Below are positions 8,199 through 16,416 of a stretch of 23,436 nucleotides of DNA, one piece after another (the stretch's first letter is position 1; every line of letters starts with the position of its first letter). Under the pieces are notes generated by a model. The model was not told where the DNA came from, did not search any database, and worked only from the letters and a program-made list of their open reading frames with translations. The stretch lies in NCBI GenBank assembly GCA_964516305.1, contig CAZEZH010000041.1, positions 1 to 23,436 of the forward strand, written 5' to 3'. This DNA is from Lamprobacter sp964516305 (GTDB taxonomy: Bacteria > Pseudomonadota > Gammaproteobacteria > Chromatiales > Chromatiaceae). The translations under genes were made by a program, and so were the position numbers.

Positions 8199-8373
8199 TT
8201 CACAAAAAGCAGACTTTATTGTAGACAGCCGTACCCACAGCGCTGCTGCACTGCCCATTAGCCTGGAACTAGCGCGAAAGCAAGGTCGCACAACCAAACG
8301 AGTAACTAAGCGGGTATGAACAGGCCAGAAGAGCGGGCCAGAGCGGTCAGAAGGGAAGGCTAGAGCGGGGAGC

Positions 8374-8398
8374 CGGCAGGGGCGGCAGGGGCGGCAGG
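8374..8398. repeat. Short tandem repeat, unit CGGCAGGGG
   Basis: Two exact copies of the nine-base unit (8374-8382, 8383-8391) are followed by a seven-base partial copy (8392-8398). The repeat is downstream of the 220-residue protein gene and non-coding. It is likely a slippage-prone simple repeat. Confidence 0.75.
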
Positions 8399-8405
8399 AC
8401 GTGGT

Positions 8406-8435
8406 GGTTGAAATGCTCTTTTTGGGGTTGAAATG
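8406..8435. repeat. Direct repeat GGTTGAAATG, two copies
   Basis: Exact ten-base copies lie at 8406-8415 and 8426-8435, with starts 20 bases apart (about two helical turns). This spacing can suit cooperative protein binding, but no function is known. Confidence 0.5.
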
Positions 8436-8448
8436 ATGACCGACGCCC

Positions 8449-8467
8449 GGCGGCGCCGTCCGCCGCC
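8449..8467 (-). terminator. GC-rich hairpin just after the 220-residue protein gene
   Basis: GGCGGCG and CGCCGCC pair perfectly around a five-base loop, about a dozen bases beyond the stop codon of the minus-strand gene ending at 8480. There is no following U-run, so this is a weak terminator candidate or an mRNA 3'-end stabiliser. Confidence 0.35.
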
Positions 8468-8479
8468 AGGCGCCTCCAA

Positions 8480-9142
8480 TCAGGCCAAGGCCTGTTTACG
8501 CAGCGCCCCGAGCCGCGAGCGTTTGGTCGAGGCTGTTCCGTACGCAGTGGCCCCGAATGCGCCCGCTGTGGCAACCGGCAACAGCGCGAGCAGGACGGCC
8601 CCTGTCATTGAGCCGCCGCCGACCAAGGCACCGACACGGACCAGCCTGCCCACCACCGCAGAGGTCGAAAGCCCCTCGGACAGCGTGATGGCGCCGATAC
8701 CGAGCACCCCAATAAGGCTGCCATAACCGGTCGCACGGCGCGCGATGGCGCGACGGCCAATCTCCGCTTGACTGGACCCTTCCCGCTCGGCGAACACAAA
8801 TGTATTGATCGTCTTGGTGCCCACGTAAGCAGGTGCACCGGCGATCAACATGGGGCCGGCGGCCGCCGATCCTCCTAATACCGCACCGGCAGCGGTCATA
8901 CTGGCGATAATGCAGCCACTGGTGAGACAGGCGGCAGTCGTTGCAGCGGCAATACTACCGGTACTGGCAACGGCGCCGACAACCCCTGCTGCCTCACCGA
9001 CATCATCGACGAGCTTTTTCTTATTTACCTCTTTGCCCAAACTCTTTTCTACGGGCTGGTCAAGATCAATAGGGGTCTGAACTTCGCCTGCATCCGCTCG
9101 GCCAACCTGAGCGGGATCATCGTTATTTGTTGGTGTCGTCAT
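8480..9142 (-). CDS. Gly/Ala-rich membrane protein with two hydrophobic blocks
   Basis: This is a 220-residue protein from the ATG at 9142; a GTG at 9154 would add four residues, and neither start has a strong ribosome binding site. Residues 1-48 are polar and acidic. Residues 52-117 and 139-205 are long Ala/Gly/Val/Ser-rich hydrophobic blocks containing VLGG, GVLGIGAI and GALVGGG patterns. They are separated by a charged linker (EREGSSQAEIGRRAIARR), and the C-terminus is basic. The family is not recognised. In composition it resembles the two zipper proteins further left, but it lacks their AKRVA motif. It could pack into a membrane or compartment shell. It is 744 bases from the nearest upstream-island gene, so its link to the MamK-like cluster is by proximity only. 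Confidence 0.65.
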   Translation of the reverse strand: MTTPTNNDDPAQVGRADAGEVQTPIDLDQPVEKSLGKEVNKKKLVDDVGEAAGVVGAVASTGSIAAATTAACLTSGCIIASMTAAGAVLGGSAAAGPMLIAGAPAYVGTKTINTFVFAEREGSSQAEIGRRAIARRATGYGSLIGVLGIGAITLSEGLSTSAVVGRLVRVGALVGGGSMTGAVLLALLPVATAGAFGATAYGTASTKRSRLGALRKQALA

Positions 9143-9448
9143 CGCAAGGGTCACCCGTCGGTTGTTTGGACAGGCCCTGATTATTCACCAGACTCGGCGT
9201 TTGAGCTACTACCACGTGCAAATCGTCATTTCGGCAGCAAAAAGGAGACAGCGCGACATCCGGAATAGAGTCCAGTGATGCCACAGGTGATAGAAGGTGA
9301 TTTGGGAGTCGTCCTTCCAGGGGTTCTCCTTGAGCAGCCCCTCGGCCGCCAATTCGTCGCAAGGTCTGGCCGTGCTCCAGTGCGGGTTCCACGAGCTGGC
9401 CGATCTTTGAGAAGATGCAATCAACTTGACTCATGCCGCCGACAACAG
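9143..9448. other. Intergenic stretch without a supported gene, possibly decayed coding sequence
   Basis: On the minus strand, open but out-of-phase segments (about 9209-9424) read like ordinary protein in alternating frames, for instance DELAAEGLLKENPWKDD. This could be a decayed gene, but I recognise no family and cannot confirm it. Confidence 0.3.
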
Positions 9449-9968
9449 ATGCCCCATTGGCTTCGCTGGATACTGACCCAGCCTCATCGCTTGCGTCGCG
9501 AACGCCCCCAGATTGGCAGATTAACGGCGATCTTCGTCGCGGATCAGGCCAGCGCCCCGATGCGTTCCTGCGTTCAAGCGTCGGCGGTTGTTGACGCTGG
9601 GCTGGCCGAGGATCGATACGCGATGGGCCGTGGGTTCTGGCGCCTGACCGATGGCTGTCAGGTGACCCTGATCCATGCGGAGGATCTGACGCGAGCGCAG
9701 CGCCGACGGGGCCTTTTGCTCGATGCCGGTCAACATCGGCGCAACCTGGTCGTATCCGGGTTAGCCCAGACTGAGCTGCGGGACCGGGACATCCGGATCG
9801 GAGACGCGCTGTTCGAATGGCATCGAGTCCGCCCCCCCTGTGGCTATCTCGATCGCGTCTCCGGGCCGGGGACAGCAAAGGCGCTATTCCGGTCACTGTC
9901 TTCGCGTTCGCAAGTCGGGCCTGGTCAAGGTTGGTGACAGCATCATCGTCTCACCACGGGCGAGGTGA
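9449..9968 (+). pseudogene. MOSC-domain protein gene, interrupted by an apparent +1 frameshift
   Basis: From about 9510 the frame reads as a MOSC domain: LTAIFVADQASAPMRS, then AGLAEDRYAMG, then QVTLIHAEDL, then RRNLVVSGL, then IRIGDALFE, then RPPCGYLD with the conserved cysteine, then GTAKALF. MOSC proteins bind molybdenum cofactor-type sulfur and often act in sulfurated-cofactor metabolism or detoxification. After ALF (about 9888) the frame runs into unrelated sequence. Dropping one base of the CC at 9889-9890 restores GHCLRVRKSGLVKVGDSIIV up to a TGA at 9966-9968, which is exactly the expected MOSC C-terminus. So the gene has one extra base, either a real mutation or a sequencing error. 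The start is uncertain: the ATG at 9449 has no good ribosome binding site and carries about 20 non-conserved residues before the domain. Confidence 0.8.
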
Positions 9969-10065
9969 TCCGCCTCTGAGCGCGACATGCCTAACCTGAG
10001 CGGTGACCAAGCGCCCGAATGGGAGGTGTATCCGATCTCGTGGGCGGTGAACAACCCGAGCAGCC

Positions 10066-12282
10066 CTAAACCCAGGCCCCCTGCAGCCCACTGACGCGCT
10101 CGACGCGTCTTGTCAGCGCCTCCCGAAGCACCGCTTCCTGACTGTAGAGCAGCGTGAAGTGCTCCTTCGCACGGGTGATGGCGGTATAGAGCAACTCGCG
10201 GGTGAGCACGGGATTCGGCCTGTCCGGCAGGATCAGCGCCGTGTGCTCGAACTCCGAACCCTGCGACTTGTGCACGGTCATCGCAAACACAGTCTCCACG
10301 GCCTGCAACCGGCTGGGTAACACCCAGCGCACGCCGCCCTCAACGGTGGGAAAGGCGACGCGCAGCGCCGATGCAGCATTCCGGTTCTGAGCGCCCTCGC
10401 CCATCACCGGCACCGGCAAGGTGATGCCGATATCCCCATTCATCAGGTTCAGGCTGTAGTCGTTGCGAGTCACCAGGACCGGTCGACCGGCGAACCATTG
10501 CCGTGGGCTGACGGCGCCGTCGCCCTCACGGCCGAGCCATCCTTGCTGCTTGAGCAGCGCGATGATGCGCTGATTCAGCCCCTCAACGCCCCAGACGCCT
10601 TGGCGCAGCGGCGTCAGGAGTTGGAAGCGCTTCTGTGCTTTCAGCAGGTCGCCGGCCCAACGGTTGAGGGCGGCTTGATCGGCACCGGCGGCTGGCGCCT
10701 TGTCGCGCAGTTGACGTAGGAAGCTGCCTTCAGCCCCATGCGCCTCATCGATCAAGTGCGCGAACCCGGCATCCTCGGTATCGGTAAGCACCCGGGCCTC
10801 GATCACACCGAGGTCCGGCCGCGGATCAGCGTTGAACAGATCCAGCACGGCGCGGAGCCGCTGGCCTGGAGCCGGCGCCGAAGCCTCATTGGAATTGACC
10901 AGCTCGGCCAGCGCACCGATGCCGCCCTCCTTGCTGAAGCGGTAGCTGTGCGACAGGATCACGATGGCCTGCCCAAGGCCAACGCCAGTCTGCGGGCCAC
11001 AGGGCGGGGTTGCCGGATCACCACGCGCCCCGGCATGCGCTTGGCTGGCGGGTTGACACAGATCCCCGAGCACCGCGCCGGCCTCCACCGAGCTGAGTTG
11101 GTCCTTGTCACCGAGCAGGATCAGCTGGGCATCGGGTCGCAAGGCGTCGAGCAGATGCGCCATCAGCTCGACATCAACCATCGAGGCCTCATCGACCACC
11201 ACCACATCGGCCGGCAGCGGATTGGCGGCATGATGGCGGAAATGGCGGCTGTTCGGGATGGTCCCGAGCAGCCTGTGCAGGGTCTTGACCTGGGTCGGGA
11301 TCTGGCCCCAGCTGGCTTCTCCCCCAGGCAGCTTGTGCACCTGTCCGGCAATAGACTCGTTCAAGCGCGCTGCGGCCTTACCGGTCGGCGCCGCGAGTTC
11401 GATGCGCAGCGGCGATGCATCGGTATGCTGGGCATCCCGGGCATCCGGAGCATCCTTATGCTTCTTGGCGTCCTTAGGCATCGCCAACCGCTGCAGCAAG
11501 GCCAGCAGGCGCACGACCGTGGTCGTCTTGCCAGTTCCGGGACCGCCGGTGATGATGAAGAAACGTCGGTCTGCAGCGCGTTCGCAGGCGATGCGCTGGC
11601 AATCGGGCCTTGACTGCGGGTTTTCGCTAGACGGCACCGCGAAGAGAAGGTCGAGGAGTTCTTTGATTGTCTTGGCTATCTTGGCTGTCTCAGATGCGTC
11701 GCTCTTGATGGACTGCACGAGCCGCGCCTTGATCCCGGCGCGGATACGCTGCTCATACTGCCAGTAGCGGCGCAGGTACAGCAGCGGCCGCTCGGTGCTG
11801 CCGGCGAGCACCAACGGGGAGCCCGCCGTCTTGGGCTGCCCGTCTTCATCTTTAGGGTCCGAGTCACCGAGCGGCCCCTTCGCGGGGTCTGTCATCACTG
11901 CAATCACACTACTGGTCGCCAGCCGTTCAACCCATTCCGGCAACATCAACCCATCAAGAAGCTCGAGCAGTTCGCCGCGCACCCGTGGACTCAACTCGGC
12001 GTCGTCCCGCAGTCGACTAAGCAGCATCTCCGGCGCCTCCAGCGCACCTCGCAGATCGAGGCACACATGCCCATGGCCATTGCGTTCGCTGGTCAAGGCG
12101 ACGGCGAGCAGCACCATTGGGTCGCTCTCTCGGCCCTGCTCGGCAATGAAGCGGGTGAATGCCAGGTCCAGCGCGCGCAAGGCGCCAGCATCGACCCAGC
12201 CGCTGAAGCGCTCGAGCAGCGCGCGGCTCTCGGTTGAAACGCGACGCTCAGTTGCAGCGCAGGGCCCGCTCGAAGCTTCCAT
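10066..12282 (-). CDS. recD: RecBCD enzyme subunit RecD (exodeoxyribonuclease V alpha chain, 5'-3' helicase)
   Basis: This is a superfamily 1B helicase subunit of RecBCD, which loads on broken double-strand ends and drives the strand with a 5' end. Visible motifs are Walker A GGPGTGKTT (246-254), VVVVDEASMVD (Walker B), LLGDKDQLSSVEAG, the C-terminal TVHKSQGSEF motif, and LLYTAITRAKEHF. At 738 residues it is longer than the roughly 608 of E. coli; part of the difference is charged low-complexity inserts near 132-154 and just after motif I (KDAKKHKDAPDARDAQ). Its ATG overlaps the recB stop by one base (TGATG), and AGGAGGTGG inside the recB 3' end gives a strong ribosome binding site. It is last in the recC-recB-recD operon. 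Confidence 0.97.
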   Translation of the reverse strand: MEASSGPCAATERRVSTESRALLERFSGWVDAGALRALDLAFTRFIAEQGRESDPMVLLAVALTSERNGHGHVCLDLRGALEAPEMLLSRLRDDAELSPRVRGELLELLDGLMLPEWVERLATSSVIAVMTDPAKGPLGDSDPKDEDGQPKTAGSPLVLAGSTERPLLYLRRYWQYEQRIRAGIKARLVQSIKSDASETAKIAKTIKELLDLLFAVPSSENPQSRPDCQRIACERAADRRFFIITGGPGTGKTTTVVRLLALLQRLAMPKDAKKHKDAPDARDAQHTDASPLRIELAAPTGKAAARLNESIAGQVHKLPGGEASWGQIPTQVKTLHRLLGTIPNSRHFRHHAANPLPADVVVVDEASMVDVELMAHLLDALRPDAQLILLGDKDQLSSVEAGAVLGDLCQPASQAHAGARGDPATPPCGPQTGVGLGQAIVILSHSYRFSKEGGIGALAELVNSNEASAPAPGQRLRAVLDLFNADPRPDLGVIEARVLTDTEDAGFAHLIDEAHGAEGSFLRQLRDKAPAAGADQAALNRWAGDLLKAQKRFQLLTPLRQGVWGVEGLNQRIIALLKQQGWLGREGDGAVSPRQWFAGRPVLVTRNDYSLNLMNGDIGITLPVPVMGEGAQNRNAASALRVAFPTVEGGVRWVLPSRLQAVETVFAMTVHKSQGSEFEHTALILPDRPNPVLTRELLYTAITRAKEHFTLLYSQEAVLREALTRRVERVSGLQGAWV

Positions 12283-15200
12283 CAGGCCACCTCCTGTCTC
12301 GTCGTGACGGACGTCCCGGCAAACAGCTGATCCAGCTCCTCGATCAGCGCCCGCCTAGGCTTGGCCATGAACAGTCCCTGGCTAGGGGCTTGGCGACCGC
12401 GCAGGAACACATAAAGGGCGCCGCCGAGGTGGCGCTCGATGGCGTAGTCGGGCAGCCGGGCACGCAACAGCCGATGCAGAGCCAGCAGGTAGAGGGCGTA
12501 TTGCAGGTCGTAGCGGTGCTCGAGCATGGCCGCGCGCATCGCCTCGGGGGTATAGGCGCTGTCATCAGGACCGAGCCAGTTCGACTTCCAATCGAGCAGG
12601 TAGTAGCGCCCCTGATGCTCGAACACCAGGTCGATGAAGCCTTTGAGAAGACCGTCGAGCTGGTTTGGACGCAGTGCCGGACGCGCCTTGCCAGGCAGGC
12701 AATGCGCCTGAACCCGCTGATCGAGCGCGGTGGTCTCGACCCCGTTGCTGGCGATCCAGAACTCCATCTCGACCTGGATCTGTGCGGGCGCCAGATCCTG
12801 CAGGGCCAGGGTTGGCGCTGGTCCCTGCGGCGGCGCCAGATCGAACAGCGTCCAGGGGGTGGTTAGCAACTGCTCGAGCCAGCGGTCCAGGGGCGCGATC
12901 CAGTCGGTGAGTCCGCGTAGCTGGCAGCGCCGCGCCAGCAGGTCTTGGCGCAGTGCCGGCACGCGTGCCGCGGCCGCGAAACCGCGTACAGGCTGGCCCT
13001 CAGCGTCTTGCGTGAGCGGCACCATCGCGGCCCACTCCAGCAGCCCGTGCAGGAAGGTGCCATAGCGGCTGCCGCGTGGCAGCGCGTGCAGCAATCCCGG
13101 GCTGGTTTGGCCCTCACTCATCGGCGCGTGCTCGCTGCTGCTGTTGCCATCGCCACTAAGATTGCTGTCGATGACGACAGGCGTTGCCAGGGCGGTGACG
13201 AGGCTCGACTCCTCCAACGCTGTCTCCTGCTCGGCGGTGTCGCCGGAACGCGGCTCCATACCCTGCCCTGCCTGCTCGGATGCGGTCTGGGCCGCGCCAA
13301 CATTCAGCGCCGAATAGCTGGCGATCCACCAACGCTCGAAACGACCATGCTCGGGTTCGCATGCCGGCTCGAGCGCACTATCCGTCGGCGCGTCCAGGGG
13401 CTCGGCGAATGCGTTTGGCATTGGCACGATAGCAATGTGCTCGCAGTCACCTTTGAGCTGTTCGAGGGCGCTCCAGACCTCAGCGGCTTCACCAAACGGC
13501 TGCCCGCCAGTGAGGACGTGGCCGATCGCGGACTGCTCCAGCTCAGGGGCCTTTCTTTTCAGGCGGCGCAGCGGCGTGATCCCGAGCCAGACGGCATGCC
13601 GGGCGCGGGTGAGCGCGACGTACAGTTTGCGCATATCCTCGCTCAAACGCTCGTCATCGGCCGTTATCCAAGCCGGCTCGAAGGCATCCTTTCCGGCCAC
13701 CTCGAGCGCACGGGTGCTCGCGCCTTCATCTCCCTGGGCGGATTCTAGGCGCGTCGCCACCTGCGCGGTGCGCCCATCGATAGGCCGCCAGCTACAGATG
13801 AAAGGCAGCAGGACCAGCGGGTATTCCAGCCCCTTGGATTTGTGGATGGTGATCACCTGAACCAGCTCGGCATCGCTCTCCAAGCGCACGGTGAACTCCT
13901 CGCCGCTGCACTCCAGATGAGCGCTCAGATGGCGGATCAGCGCCTGCTCGCCATCGAGCGCAGTGGCGGACTGCTGCAGCCATTCGGCCAGATGCAGCAG
14001 GTTGGTCAGGATGCGTTCGCCCTGGCCACGGGCCAGCAGGCGCGCCGGCAAATCCTGCTCGTGCAGCAACCGCCGCAGCATGGCCAGCACACCCTGGCGC
14101 TGCCAGGTGCGCTGGTAGTCGACGAAGCGCATGACCTGGGCCTCCCAAGCCAGCTCGTCCTGCTGCAGACGCGAAAGCTCCTCGAGTGGCAGGCCGAGGG
14201 TGTTGGTGCCGAGCGCGGCGCGCACCAAGCCCTCCTCGGTGGGTGCGGCACAGGCGCGCAGCCAGTGCAGCAGATCAACCGCCTCTTGGGTCTGGAAGAC
14301 CGAGTTGCGATCAGACAGGTAGACACTATGGATACGCAACGCAGCGAGGGCCTGGCGCATGACTGCGGCCTCATCGCCGGTGCGCACCAGGATGGCGATG
14401 TCGCTCGGCTTCAGCGGCCTCTCCACGCGGTCGCTGCTCGCAGGCTCAATGCCAGCGGGGGCGAAGCCGGTGCGTTGCGCCCGCGCTTGTGCCAGCCAAC
14501 GTGCGATCTCAGCAGCGGCTGCGGCGGCCATCTGCTCCAGATAGTCGCCGGGGGCGGTGGCTGGCTCGCCGTCGAGCTGCCAGCAGGTCATCGCTGTCGC
14601 CGGCTTTCCGTCGATGAGCAGGCATTCATCGCGGCCGTTGGCAGTGATCGGGACGTAGGGGATGGGGTTCTCGGCGGTTGGATTGGCATCCGGATCAACG
14701 TGCGGATCGGCTTCTGGGCCAACGTCCGGATCGGGGCGAAAACGGAAGGCGCCGCGCCGTTGGGTCTCGGCATGGTCGAAGAAGCGGTTGCAGGCGGCGA
14801 CCATCGCCTCGGTCGAGCGATAATTCGTCGCCAGGGTCGCGTGGCGTCCCTCGGTCGCGCGCCGCGCGGCCAGATAGGCGTGGATGTCGGCGCCGCGGAA
14901 GCCGTAGATCGACTGCTTCGGGTCGCCGATCATCACCAGCGTACTGTTGGGATCGTTCGCGGCGATGTCATAGACCGCATCGAAGATCCGGTACTGGATC
15001 GGATCGGTGTCCTGGAACTCATCGATCAGCGCCACTGGGAACTGCCGGCGGATGGTCGCGGCAAGCGTGGCGGCCTGGGACTGGGCGCTAGGGCTGTCAT
15101 CGGCCGGGGTCAGCGCAGCGGCCAGTTCGCTCAGCAGCTCGTCGAAGCCCATCTCGGCGCGTGTTCGCAAGCGGCGCGGCAACTCCTGCGCCATCCAGTC

Positions 15201-16415
15201 TGCGGCGTGCGCGAGCAGGCAGGCCTCGAGCGACGGCAGGACTTCGGCAGTCCCGTCATGGCATGGCGTCAGGGTCTGCTGCCAGCTGGCCACTGCGTCA
15301 TAGGCTGGATGATTTGGCTCGGTCTGGACCTTCGCGTTTTTCTTGAAAACAAACTGGCTCCGAGCGACATGCTTAAGCTGCGTTGGCGCCTTAGCGCCCT
15401 CGGACCAGGCCGCGATCTCGGCTAGGACCTGCTCGAAACCCGCTTCATTGGCGCTGCCGTGCTTTGTGCCGTTCAGGTGAGGTCGCAGCGCGCGCAACTG
15501 TTCCTCGAGTTCTCCGCGATGCTCACGCCAGAGTGAGCGCGCTTGGTCCTCGGCCTCGCGCTGCCCGATCCGCTCGGCCAGCGCCGCTTGCAGGCATTCG
15601 CCGCTGAGCGGCTGGCCCTTGTAGCAAAGTTGAGCGTCGCGGCGTTTCAGCCACTCGCTCAGCTTGTGTTGCAGCGCCTGCGGCGAGGCGGCGACCTCAC
15701 GGATGCAGCGGGCCTGCGCGAGCGGGAGCCCATAGCAGTGCTTGCGCCAGTAATCGCGCAAGGTCTCGGCGATCAGCTCGCTCTGATCAGTGACCAGCGT
15801 GCGCTCAAACAGCCCGCGGGTGGCAAAGGCATGCTCCTGCAGCATGCGCTGACACCAGCCATGGATGGTTGCGATCATCGCCTCGTCCATCCACTCGGCG
15901 GCCAGGCGCAGGCGATGGGCGCAGGCCGGCCATTGATCAGGCGGGTAGTCCTCGCGCAGCGCTTGCAACGGATCTGTTGCGCGCGCGGTCTCTGGTGTCT
16001 GCGGTGGATCGCTTGGGCAGGCGGACTCCAGCGCGGGCTCAGAGAACAGCGCGGCGGCCTCGACCAGACGCTCGCGGATGCGCTCTCGCAGCTCCTTGGT
16101 GGCAGCATCGGTGAAGGTCACCACCAGGATCTCGGGTGGGATCAGTGGGCGCCAGAAGGACGTTCCCTCGTCGCCTGGGCGACCATGACCGAGCACCAGG
16201 CGGAGATAGAGCAGCGCCAGGGTGAAGGTCTTGCCGGTGCCGGCGCTGGCCTCGATCAGGCGCGAGCCACGCAGTGGAAAGCTGAGCGGATCGAGGCTTG
16301 GCGGGTCTGCTGGCATCGGCATGGGGTCGGAACGCAGTTTGGGCATGGGGTCGGACCCGAGCTTGGGCTTGCGCCCGGATTCAGGCACGTGATCGGATGC
16401 TGGTTTGGGTGCCAT
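12282..16415 (-). CDS. recB: RecBCD enzyme subunit RecB (exodeoxyribonuclease V beta chain, helicase-nuclease)
   Basis: RecB is the 3'-5' superfamily 1A helicase and the sole nuclease of RecBCD, processing DNA ends until Chi and then loading RecA. Walker A is EASAGTGKT (55-63); ALIDEFQDTDPIQYRIF is the Walker B region, with GDPKQSIYGFRGAD after it and ITIHKSKGLEYPLVLLPF in the C-terminal helicase part. The nuclease motif keeps Asp1262, Asp1275 and Lys1277 (IDLVF...LLDWKSN), with the same spacing as E. coli Asp1067, Asp1080, Lys1082. It has 1377 residues against 1180 in E. coli. The N-terminus carries an octapeptide repeat, and there is a DPDPDVGPEADPHVDPDAN-like acidic insert in the helicase domain. 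AAGGAG precedes the ATG, and recC ends one base upstream. Confidence 0.98.
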   Translation of the reverse strand: MAPKPASDHVPESGRKPKLGSDPMPKLRSDPMPMPADPPSLDPLSFPLRGSRLIEASAGTGKTFTLALLYLRLVLGHGRPGDEGTSFWRPLIPPEILVVTFTDAATKELRERIRERLVEAAALFSEPALESACPSDPPQTPETARATDPLQALREDYPPDQWPACAHRLRLAAEWMDEAMIATIHGWCQRMLQEHAFATRGLFERTLVTDQSELIAETLRDYWRKHCYGLPLAQARCIREVAASPQALQHKLSEWLKRRDAQLCYKGQPLSGECLQAALAERIGQREAEDQARSLWREHRGELEEQLRALRPHLNGTKHGSANEAGFEQVLAEIAAWSEGAKAPTQLKHVARSQFVFKKNAKVQTEPNHPAYDAVASWQQTLTPCHDGTAEVLPSLEACLLAHAADWMAQELPRRLRTRAEMGFDELLSELAAALTPADDSPSAQSQAATLAATIRRQFPVALIDEFQDTDPIQYRIFDAVYDIAANDPNSTLVMIGDPKQSIYGFRGADIHAYLAARRATEGRHATLATNYRSTEAMVAACNRFFDHAETQRRGAFRFRPDPDVGPEADPHVDPDANPTAENPIPYVPITANGRDECLLIDGKPATAMTCWQLDGEPATAPGDYLEQMAAAAAAEIARWLAQARAQRTGFAPAGIEPASSDRVERPLKPSDIAILVRTGDEAAVMRQALAALRIHSVYLSDRNSVFQTQEAVDLLHWLRACAAPTEEGLVRAALGTNTLGLPLEELSRLQQDELAWEAQVMRFVDYQRTWQRQGVLAMLRRLLHEQDLPARLLARGQGERILTNLLHLAEWLQQSATALDGEQALIRHLSAHLECSGEEFTVRLESDAELVQVITIHKSKGLEYPLVLLPFICSWRPIDGRTAQVATRLESAQGDEGASTRALEVAGKDAFEPAWITADDERLSEDMRKLYVALTRARHAVWLGITPLRRLKRKAPELEQSAIGHVLTGGQPFGEAAEVWSALEQLKGDCEHIAIVPMPNAFAEPLDAPTDSALEPACEPEHGRFERWWIASYSALNVGAAQTASEQAGQGMEPRSGDTAEQETALEESSLVTALATPVVIDSNLSGDGNSSSEHAPMSEGQTSPGLLHALPRGSRYGTFLHGLLEWAAMVPLTQDAEGQPVRGFAAAARVPALRQDLLARRCQLRGLTDWIAPLDRWLEQLLTTPWTLFDLAPPQGPAPTLALQDLAPAQIQVEMEFWIASNGVETTALDQRVQAHCLPGKARPALRPNQLDGLLKGFIDLVFEHQGRYYLLDWKSNWLGPDDSAYTPEAMRAAMLEHRYDLQYALYLLALHRLLRARLPDYAIERHLGGALYVFLRGRQAPSQGLFMAKPRRALIEELDQLFAGTSVTTRQEVA
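16318..16365 (-). repeat. 24-base tandem repeat in the 5' end of recB
   Basis: Two copies of a 24-base unit (starts at 16318 and 16342, sharing a 14-base identical core) encode the peptide repeat PKLGSDPM / PKLRSDPM before the helicase domain. The unit length keeps the frame. The segment precedes the conserved RecB fold, so it is probably a tolerated linker expansion. Confidence 0.7.
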
Positions 16416-16416
16416 C

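Larger units (their letters stand above)
7736..8479. other. Long non-coding region between the enolase-like gene and the 220-residue membrane protein gene
   Basis: About 740 bases carry no convincing coding sequence. The middle part (roughly 7920-8225) is noticeably more A+T-rich than its surroundings. It holds the inverted GTCAAC/GTTGAC motifs, two abutting palindromes, an operator-like dyad with a minus-strand TATAAT, and GC-rich short tandem repeats, each listed separately. If transcription of the enolase-like gene starts at the TATAAT, its mRNA leader would be about 450 bases long. I recognise no riboswitch or known small RNA. Confidence 0.6.

Noticed and set aside
8374..8435. CRISPR-like array
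   Set aside because: The repeats are 9-10 bases, with no spacers of regular length and no cas genes.
197..9142. A true magnetosome island
   Set aside because: Only the MamK-like protein matches. No mamA, mamB/M, mamE, mamO, mamQ or mamI/L homologue is present.
9123..9896. 257-residue minus-strand open frame
   Set aside because: Its first half is antisense to the clear MOSC domain and is Arg/Pro/Ser-rich. The remainder has no recognisable domain.
9987..10094. 35-codon plus-strand frame after the MOSC gene
   Set aside because: It is short, has no domain, and overlaps the recD 3' end on the other strand.
13842..15425. 527-residue plus-strand open frame
   Set aside because: It lies entirely antisense to recB, whose frame carries all helicase motifs. 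High-GC codon bias creates such mirror frames.
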